The notes under the pieces were generated by a model. That model saw only the letters and a list, made by a program, of their open reading frames with translations. It did not search any database and was not told where the DNA came from. Of a stretch of DNA of 64,000 nucleotides, positions 58,493-64,000 are shown piece after piece. The stretch covers positions 1 to 64,000 of the forward strand of contig MGVN01000051.1 in the NCBI GenBank assembly GCA_001800515.1. The letters are read 5' to 3'. Made by a program: the position numbers and the translations under genes. The stretch's first letter is position 1, and each line of letters begins with the position of its first letter. This DNA comes from Elusimicrobia bacterium RIFOXYB2_FULL_49_7 (GTDB lineage: Bacteria > Fibrobacterota > OXYB2-FULL-49-7).

Positions 58493-59035
58493 ATGTCACT
58501 TAATTTGAAAAATCAGAAAATACCGGTGGAATTTCTTGCTAACCTGCCGGAAGGTCTCAAAGTGGTCAACCGCAAGAACATCAGCTATGTCGTGGTAGAG
58601 GACATCCGCTGTCCCCATGATCACAGCCTGCTTTCGGAAGAGGTGAAACTGCACGGCGAAGCAGCCATTACCATGCGTATTCGCGGCGGCGGAAGCGAGG
58701 GATTGGTGTATTTGGATCCTTTTTGGGGACTGCACGCCAAGTTGTTTGATTTTATGTTTAAAGAGGCTGATGCCAAACCTCTGGTTCATGCCTTTTGTCC
58801 CATTTGTGATATGTCTCTTATGGTACCGCGTCAATGTCCCTATCCGGAATGCCAAACCAAGGACTATATCGAATTCATTCTGCCGGATGGAAAAAACAAG
58901 ATTTTTTCCTGCGGTCAGTGGGGTTGTCCGGAACACGACATGATGGTAACCAATATTCCAGCCACGATTACCAAGATGATGACAAGCATCCAATATCCGG
59001 AACTTCATTCCCACGGCGAAGCCATCGGGTTTTAA
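58493..59035 (+). CDS. Cys/His-rich putative metal-binding protein
   Basis: A 180-residue soluble protein with no signal peptide. Four metal-ligand-like clusters are visible: Cys40-x-His42-x-His44; Cys102-x-x-Cys105; Cys115-x4-Cys120; and Cys140-x4-Cys145-x-x-His148. The last three could form one or two zinc ribbons; the first resembles a cupin or separate metal site. I do not recognise a named family. A strong ribosome site (GAAGGAG) 26 bp after the MetS-like gene suggests it belongs to the Gfo/Idh-NSS transcript. Confidence 0.65.
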   Translation: MSLNLKNQKIPVEFLANLPEGLKVVNRKNISYVVVEDIRCPHDHSLLSEEVKLHGEAAITMRIRGGGSEGLVYLDPFWGLHAKLFDFMFKEADAKPLVHAFCPICDMSLMVPRQCPYPECQTKDYIEFILPDGKNKIFSCGQWGCPEHDMMVTNIPATITKMMTSIQYPELHSHGEAIGF

Positions 59036-59078
59036 TGCTTTCCGGAATAGGGGAAACTCCTTGACTGATACGGGGGGA

Positions 59079-59084
59079 TATAAT
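59079..59084 (+). promoter_or_regulatory. -10-like TATAAT upstream of scpA
   Basis: TATAAT occurs inside GGATATAATATC, 36 bases before the scpA ATG. TTGACT upstream is only 12 bp away, too close for a standard -35. Confidence 0.35.
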
Positions 59085-59119
59085 ATCTTTTTAACCCATT
59101 GTTATCAGGCCCATTAGAG

Positions 59120-59905
59120 ATGAATTACGAAGTACAACTCGATTTATTCAAAGGTCCTTTGGATCTCCTGCTTTATTTGGTGAAAAAGGAGGAGATCAAC
59201 ATTCGCGATATCCAAATTTGCCGCATCACGGATCAATATTTGGACTATATCGAAGTCATGAAGACCTTAAACCTTGAAATTGCCGGTGAATTCATTGTAA
59301 TGGCCGCTATTCTTCTCCGACTCAAAGCGCAGGAATTATTGCCTCAGAGTGAACGGGAGCGGTTGCAAGATGGGGATGATTTTATTGATCGGGAAAAACT
59401 CATCCGCCAGATGGAGGAATACGAACGGTTCAAGCAGGCTGCGGATTCCCTACGTGAGCGGGAAGAGGAGAATTTCGGCACTTTTTACCGGCCGGAAGCG
59501 GAAAAAGCAACGGTTACAACCGATGATTTCCTCGAATTGCATGAGGTGCAAATATATGATTTGATGCTGGCATTCAAAAGGTTACTACAAAGTGCCAACC
59601 AGGAGCCTCATTATTACCTGGAAGCCGACAACGTCACCATCGACGACCGCATTGAACATGTCATGTCCCTGATTCAGGAACGCAAACAACTTGCCTTTAC
59701 CGAGCTTTTTCAGGATGATACACGTAAAATAGTTTTGGTGGTCACCTTTATGGCCATTCTTGAACTGATCAAAATGGGCTATCTTGGTTTTCGGCAGGAG
59801 GATTATTTGAGCGACATTATTGTGTTCGAACGAAATGACGAAGAAGCCGGTGTTCCGTTGACCCTATCGGATGAAGCACTGGTTGCCCCTCCGGATGATA
59901 AATAG
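59120..59905 (+). CDS. scpA: Segregation and condensation protein A
   Basis: A 261-residue kleisin of the bacterial SMC complex. I start at ATG 59120, which gives the typical opening MNYEVQLDLFKGPLDLLLYL; a TTG at 59099 would add seven residues. The N-terminal helix bundle binds the SMC neck (IAGEFIVMAAILLRLKAQELLP), a central acidic linker binds ScpB, and the C-terminal winged helix (TFMAILELIKMGYLGFRQEDYLSDIIV) binds the SMC head. The smc gene itself is not in the window. The scpB gene follows within 8 bp. Confidence 0.96.
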   Translation: MNYEVQLDLFKGPLDLLLYLVKKEEINIRDIQICRITDQYLDYIEVMKTLNLEIAGEFIVMAAILLRLKAQELLPQSERERLQDGDDFIDREKLIRQMEEYERFKQAADSLREREEENFGTFYRPEAEKATVTTDDFLELHEVQIYDLMLAFKRLLQSANQEPHYYLEADNVTIDDRIEHVMSLIQERKQLAFTELFQDDTRKIVLVVTFMAILELIKMGYLGFRQEDYLSDIIVFERNDEEAGVPLTLSDEALVAPPDDK

Positions 59906-59913
59906 GAGTGATT

Positions 59914-60795
59914 TTGGAAAGCGAAGAAAACAAAAAAGAGGTGCGGGACGAAGCAATGATTGTCCCGGAAACGGCCGAACAGAGCGATGCCGTTGAATTG
60001 GGGAATACGGCTGAGATAACCGGGTCTTTTGTCCCTCCGGAAATTACGGATAGTCTCGAACATGTGGTGGAAGCGTTGTTATTTGCCTCCGACGAACCGC
60101 TGAATGCAAGCAAACTAAAGGATATTCTTGGCGTTCATCTGGATGGCCGAGAATTCCGACGCATTGTCAACGATATCAACCGTAAACTCCAATCCGAGCG
60201 TCGTCCCTTTGAAGTATCCGAAGTGGCGGGTGGTTTTCAATATCGTACTATTCGTGCTTACCAAAAATACATTAAGGCTTTATTTAAAGACCGGGCCATG
60301 CGTCGTTTATCCGGCCAAGCGCTGGAGACACTTGCCATCATCGCTTACAAACAACCCGTGTCCAAAGCGGAGATTGAAGGTATCCGCAATGTGTCTACAG
60401 ATAGCGCCTTAAAGACGCTGCTTGAAAAAAGACTTATCCTCATTCTCGGTAAATCGGAAGAAAAACCGGGTAAGCCCATTGTATACGGAACCACTAAAGA
60501 TTTTCTGAAATATTTCGGTCTCAGCAAAATTTCGGATCTCCCCAAACTCGAAGAAATGGAAGAAATCGCCAAAGGTCACGAAAAAAGCGAACTCATTCAT
60601 GATTTTAAACGAGATACCGAAAAAACACGCACCTTGTCCGATAAGGAAGCAGTGTCCGAATCGGCCCCTACGTTCGAAGAAACACCCGAGGCAACGGTTC
60701 CCGTTGAAGAGACGGCCCCTGTTCAGGAAAACGACATTTCATTGCCCGTGGAAACGGATGAGGAAGAACCCAGGTCCGGCGAACCGATTGCCTGA
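59914..60795 (+). CDS. scpB: Segregation and condensation protein B
   Basis: A protein of about 293 residues. The best start is the TTG at 59914, because AGGAG lies 5 bases upstream; a GTG at 59908 overlaps that site. Two winged-helix domains form the middle (VVEALLFASDEPLNASKLKDIL...; LSGQALETLAIIAYKQPVSKAEIEGIRNVSTDSALKTLLEKRLI). An acidic low-complexity tail rich in Glu, Thr, Val and Pro (about 235-293) and an acidic N-terminal extension of about 45 residues are unusual additions. ScpB dimers bind ScpA and regulate SMC loading, probably at parS sites in the same region. Confidence 0.92.
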   Translation: MESEENKKEVRDEAMIVPETAEQSDAVELGNTAEITGSFVPPEITDSLEHVVEALLFASDEPLNASKLKDILGVHLDGREFRRIVNDINRKLQSERRPFEVSEVAGGFQYRTIRAYQKYIKALFKDRAMRRLSGQALETLAIIAYKQPVSKAEIEGIRNVSTDSALKTLLEKRLILILGKSEEKPGKPIVYGTTKDFLKYFGLSKISDLPKLEEMEEIAKGHEKSELIHDFKRDTEKTRTLSDKEAVSESAPTFEETPEATVPVEETAPVQENDISLPVETDEEEPRSGEPIA

Positions 60796-60814
60796 CCTTT
60801 CCCGGTAAATCTCC

Positions 60815-63436
60815 ATGTCCACGCCGTTGATGGACCAGTATCACCGCATCAAGGATAAGAACCGCGGGGCGATTCTCCTATTCCGCATGGGTGATTTTTA
60901 CGAAATGTTCGACGAGGATGCGATAGCCGCCTCACGTATCCTGGGGCTAACCTTGACAAGCCGCAACCACGGAGAATCGGCTAAAACGGCGCTTTGCGGT
61001 TTTCCCTATCATGCGCTTGATCGTTACATGGGCAAGCTAATTGCCCACGGACAACGGGTGGCCGTGTGCGAGCAAGTCGAGGATCCCAAGACCGCCAAAG
61101 GACTTGTCAAACGGGAGGTCATTGAAGTCATCAGCAAAGGAACCGCTGTCAGTGCCGATCTTTTAACCGAAAAAAGCAACAATTTCCTGGTGACTTTTTT
61201 CATCAAAGCGGATTCGGCCGGATTGGCGGTGGCGGACATTTCCACGGGTGAGTTTTTTTGTACAGAAACGTTGCCCGTCAAAGTGGGGAATGAAATAGAA
61301 AAACTCCAACCCGCAGAGATTCTTTTTAACGAAGAAGAGGCCAAGCAACCCTTTATCAAAAATCTTCAGTCCAACCTGCCTGGAACGGCTTTTACCTCTG
61401 TGGAGGCGTGGCGTTATAATTTTCATAATGCCTACCAAAATCTCACCACCCATTTTAAAACCCAAAACCTGGAAGGCTTTGGAGTGGAGGGGTTGGAGAA
61501 CGGTATTACCGCAGCTGGCGCGCTTTTTGCCTATGTCAGCGAGCAAAAAAAGAACAAACTAGGCCAGATACGTAAAATTGCACCCTTTCGTACCGAACGA
61601 TATATGGCATTGGACGGGGCCACTATCCGCAACCTGGAATTGGTGCGACCGGTTCATCCTGAAGATGAAAAAGGAACGCTACTATCGGTTCTTGATAAGA
61701 CCCGTACCGCCATGGGCGGCCGTCTTCTGAAAAGACTGGTTGTGAATCCATTACTTCAGGTGGCGGAAATAGAAAAACGGCTTGACGGAGTCTCCCTTTT
61801 TGTGCGGGAAAACGATCTTCGAGAACAAATGTCCGCCCTTCTTTCGGAAGTTTCGGACATTGAACGATTGTGCGGACGCATAGGAGCGGAACGGGCCAAT
61901 CCGCGCGACCTGTATTCCCTGAAACAGTCGCTTTTAAAACTGAAGGAAGCGCCTTTTTTGGTCAAAGACCAGGATTGCATTCTGGTAAATGAATCGACCG
62001 CCTCTTTTTCCGGGAATGAATCGATAATCGAACAGCTGGATAAAGCGCTGCGGGACGAGCCACCCCTGTCCTGTACGGAAGGAAATATTTTCAAGCCCGG
62101 CTTCAGTTTGGAACTCGATAGCTTGTTGGAAGGTGCTCGTGAAGGCAAGGAGTGGATTGCTTCTTTACAGCAAAAGGAACGGGATCGCACGGGTATCAGC
62201 TCGCTCAAAGTGAGTTTCAATTCAGTTTTCGGTTATTACATCGAAGTGAGTAAGGCAAATCAAGATAAAGTACCTCCGGATTATATCCGCAAACAAACCT
62301 TGGTAAATGCCGAACGGTTTATCACCGAAGAGTTGAAGAAATGGGAATCCGTTATTCTTTCCGCCGAAGAAAAGACGACAAAGTTGGAATCCATTCTTTT
62401 TGATGCTTTACGTAAGGAAATGGCATGTCATCTGGAGCGGTTCCAACAGATTGCCGACGGCGCCGCCCTATTAGATTGTTTGTGCAGTCTGGCGGAAACC
62501 GCTATCCTAAGGAATTATGTCAGACCGGAAGTAAACAATTCCGATGAACTCCGCATTGAGGAAGGCCGTCATCCCGTCATTGAAAACCTTGATTTTTCCG
62601 AAGATTTTGTTCCAAACAATCTCGTTATCCGTAACAGCGGCGAGTTCATCCATCTCATTACAGGCCCGAACATGGCGGGTAAGTCCACCTTTCTGCGTCA
62701 AACCGGGCTTATTGTACTGATGGCTCAAATGGGTTCGTTTGTTCCGGCCAAAAGCGCTTCTATCGGTTTAGTGGATCGTATATTTACCCGAGTGGGGGCA
62801 TCAGACCGATTATCACGGGGGCAGTCCACTTTTCTTGTTGAAATGCAGGAACTTGCCAATATCCTGAATAATGCCACACATCAGAGTCTTATCCTGCTCG
62901 ATGAAATAGGCCGCGGCACCAGTACCTTTGACGGCCTCTCCATTGCTTGGGCTTTGGTGGAGTATCTTCACAATACTTCCACCGTGTCGGCCAAGACCCT
63001 TTTTGCCACCCATTATCATGAGTTAACGGATATCCCGTTGGTGCAAAAAGGGGTTAAGAATTACAATATCGCGGTAAAAGAATGGAACGATAAGATTATT
63101 TTTCTGCGAAAGATTATCGAAGGGGCTTGCGATCATTCTTATGGGATCCAAGTGGCGCGTTTATCGGGCGTACCTGAACCGCTCATTGTACGCGCTAAAG
63201 AAATACTGAAAAATCTCGAAGCCGCGGAACTTACGGCGGATCATAAACCCGCCTTGGCCAGAACCGTGAACCACAAGGAGCGTTGCCGGCAGGAAGCCGC
63301 CGTATTGCAGCTTACACTGTTTGACCCGACCTTAAATAAGGGGGTTGTGGAACTCATTCGCGGGTTGGATTTAAACACCCTGACTCCTCTTGAAGCACTG
63401 AATACCTTATCGGAAATAAAAAAGAAAGTGGGATAG
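60815..63436 (+). CDS. mutS: DNA mismatch repair protein MutS
   Basis: An 873-residue mismatch sensor. Domain I has GDFYEMFDEDA, the Phe-x-Glu that stacks at mismatches; the ATPase domain has Walker A TGPNMAGKSTFLRQ, the segment VDRIFTRVGASDRLSRGQSTFLVEMQE and LILLDEIGRGTSTFDGLSIAWA. Length and order are those of MutS1. It recruits MutL after binding mispairs; no mutL is in the window. It starts 19 bp after scpB. Confidence 0.97.
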   Translation: MSTPLMDQYHRIKDKNRGAILLFRMGDFYEMFDEDAIAASRILGLTLTSRNHGESAKTALCGFPYHALDRYMGKLIAHGQRVAVCEQVEDPKTAKGLVKREVIEVISKGTAVSADLLTEKSNNFLVTFFIKADSAGLAVADISTGEFFCTETLPVKVGNEIEKLQPAEILFNEEEAKQPFIKNLQSNLPGTAFTSVEAWRYNFHNAYQNLTTHFKTQNLEGFGVEGLENGITAAGALFAYVSEQKKNKLGQIRKIAPFRTERYMALDGATIRNLELVRPVHPEDEKGTLLSVLDKTRTAMGGRLLKRLVVNPLLQVAEIEKRLDGVSLFVRENDLREQMSALLSEVSDIERLCGRIGAERANPRDLYSLKQSLLKLKEAPFLVKDQDCILVNESTASFSGNESIIEQLDKALRDEPPLSCTEGNIFKPGFSLELDSLLEGAREGKEWIASLQQKERDRTGISSLKVSFNSVFGYYIEVSKANQDKVPPDYIRKQTLVNAERFITEELKKWESVILSAEEKTTKLESILFDALRKEMACHLERFQQIADGAALLDCLCSLAETAILRNYVRPEVNNSDELRIEEGRHPVIENLDFSEDFVPNNLVIRNSGEFIHLITGPNMAGKSTFLRQTGLIVLMAQMGSFVPAKSASIGLVDRIFTRVGASDRLSRGQSTFLVEMQELANILNNATHQSLILLDEIGRGTSTFDGLSIAWALVEYLHNTSTVSAKTLFATHYHELTDIPLVQKGVKNYNIAVKEWNDKIIFLRKIIEGACDHSYGIQVARLSGVPEPLIVRAKEILKNLEAAELTADHKPALARTVNHKERCRQEAAVLQLTLFDPTLNKGVVELIRGLDLNTLTPLEALNTLSEIKKKVG

Positions 63437-63440
63437 GAAA

Positions 63441-63848
63441 ATGAATAAATTGGTTCGTTTCGGCGTATCCTTGGAAAGCGATCTGCTCAAAGCCTTTGAT
63501 ACTGTCGTCCGGCAGAAAAAATATCCTACCCGATCCAAGGCCATTGCCGATCTGTTACGCAAGGAATTGTCGGAAAGGGCATGGGATGAAAACCGGAAGG
63601 TATTTGGAATCATCTCCCTGGCGTATGACCATCATAAGCGGCTTCTTGTAAACCAGCTCCTCCATATTCAGCACGATCATCATCATCAAATTTTAACTTC
63701 ACAACACCTGCATATCAATCACCATGTTTGTCTTGAAATCATTGCGGTTTGCGGACAAGGAGGTGAAATCAAAGCGCTTTTTAACAAACTGAAGGCGCAA
63801 AAGGGGGTTTTGCATGCCGCCTTTACTGAGTCCATGACCGTGGAATAG
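63441..63848 (+). CDS. nikR: Nickel-responsive regulator NikR
   Basis: A 135-residue ribbon-helix-helix repressor. The DNA-binding ribbon is MNKLVRFGVSLESDLLKAFDTVV followed by YPTRSKAIADLLRKEL; the C-terminal ACT domain carries nickel ligands at the expected spacing, His78, His89, His91 and Cys97. Extra histidines around residues 75-82 (HIQHDHHH) enlarge the metal-binding surface. Nickel-bound NikR usually represses nickel uptake genes; its targets may start with the gene at 63976. It is 4 bp after mutS on the same strand. Confidence 0.93.
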   Translation: MNKLVRFGVSLESDLLKAFDTVVRQKKYPTRSKAIADLLRKELSERAWDENRKVFGIISLAYDHHKRLLVNQLLHIQHDHHHQILTSQHLHINHHVCLEIIAVCGQGGEIKALFNKLKAQKGVLHAAFTESMTVE

Positions 63849-63935
63849 ATCCCGATATGGATTCTCTGGATATCTGAACGACGACCGGCATTTTAAATGA
63901 AATGCTACGCTCCCGGATAAGGGAATAATTATTTT

Positions 63936-63957
63936 TCCGTTACCCGGTGTTAACGGA
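63936..63957. promoter_or_regulatory. Inverted repeat upstream of the last gene (possible operator)
   Basis: TCCGTTA-cccggtgt-TAACGGA, perfect 7-bp arms, 19 bp before the ATG at 63976 and downstream of nikR. It does not match the Escherichia coli NikR operator (GTATGA-N16-TCATAC). Confidence 0.45.
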
Positions 63958-63975
63958 CCAAACAGGGAGGCCCTT

Positions 63976-64000
63976 ATGGGTGACAAATACAAACGTAAAA
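63976..64000 (+). CDS. Start of a gene cut by the window end
   Basis: ATG with a strong ribosome site (GGGAGG, 5-6 bases upstream) reads MGDKYKRK before the window ends. Too short to identify. Confidence 0.5.

Noticed and set aside
1..64000. CRISPR arrays, insertion sequences, prophage, tRNA and rRNA genes
   Set aside because: I looked for regularly spaced direct repeats, transposase or integrase motifs and cloverleaf-like gaps; nearly all space is coding and none were found.

Overview
The window is a dense, mostly single-copy stretch of chromosome from a diderm bacterium. An LpxL/HtrB-like acyltransferase followed by an LptC-like lipoprotein points to an LPS outer membrane. A short region-1.1-less primary-type sigma factor, a bacterial geranylgeranylglyceryl-phosphate synthase homologue, bactofilin, a glutaminyl-cyclase-like M28 protein and many lipoproteins suggest the Fibrobacterota/Chlorobiota/Bacteroidota (FCB) superphylum or a related candidate phylum. 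This placement is inference; there is no rRNA in the window. I found no tRNA or rRNA genes, insertion sequences, prophage or CRISPR array.

Left part (1-24.3 kb): two envelope proteins and a lone MoCo-carrier-like protein; an OFA-type MFS transporter; an arginine operon argC-argB-argD on the minus strand preceded by a 35-residue membrane peptide; alaS with a GGGP synthase and a DUF2294 protein; a PEPCK/HPr-kinase-fold protein behind a structured leader; then yggS-yggT-divIVA-DUF167-purine nucleoside phosphorylase-ileS-traR, which keeps the order of the Gram-positive ylm-divIVA-ileS-ylyA cluster. A QC-like M28 protein, lpxL-like, lptC-like, a sigma-70 factor and an MgtC/DUF4010 membrane protein follow.

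Middle (24.3-42 kb): a processive GT2 glycosyltransferase, small membrane transporters (half-size EamA, CrcB, SemiSWEET), an RluA-type pseudouridine synthase, a minus-strand envelope/signalling operon (coiled-coil lipoprotein, LysM protein, PhoH, 7TM-HD phosphodiesterase) and aspS. At 34.5-42 kb is the most unusual locus: a cobalamin-type radical SAM enzyme divergent from a radical-SAM homologue that has lost all three cluster cysteines. The latter is translationally coupled to a hybrid histidine kinase and to a receiver protein with a half AraC-type HTH, and is followed by a GNAT-like protein.

Right part (42-64 kb): the replication-origin region. rpmH-rnpA-yidD-yidC (with a beta-glucuronidase coupled to yidC) runs leftward, dnaA runs rightward, then comes an AT-rich 267-bp gap with inverted repeats, a perfect 14-bp parS core, mnmG-rsmG, and parA-parB-M23 peptidase-bactofilin-HtrA. 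A second parS-like site lies inside parA. dnaA to rsmG is much more AT-rich than what follows. A soluble lytic transglycosylase, a Gfo/Idh oxidoreductase, an internally deleted NSS transporter with its small accessory subunit, a Cys/His-rich metal-binding protein, scpA-scpB, mutS and nikR complete the window. Chromosome replication, partitioning and condensation and envelope-shape genes are therefore grouped around the predicted origin.
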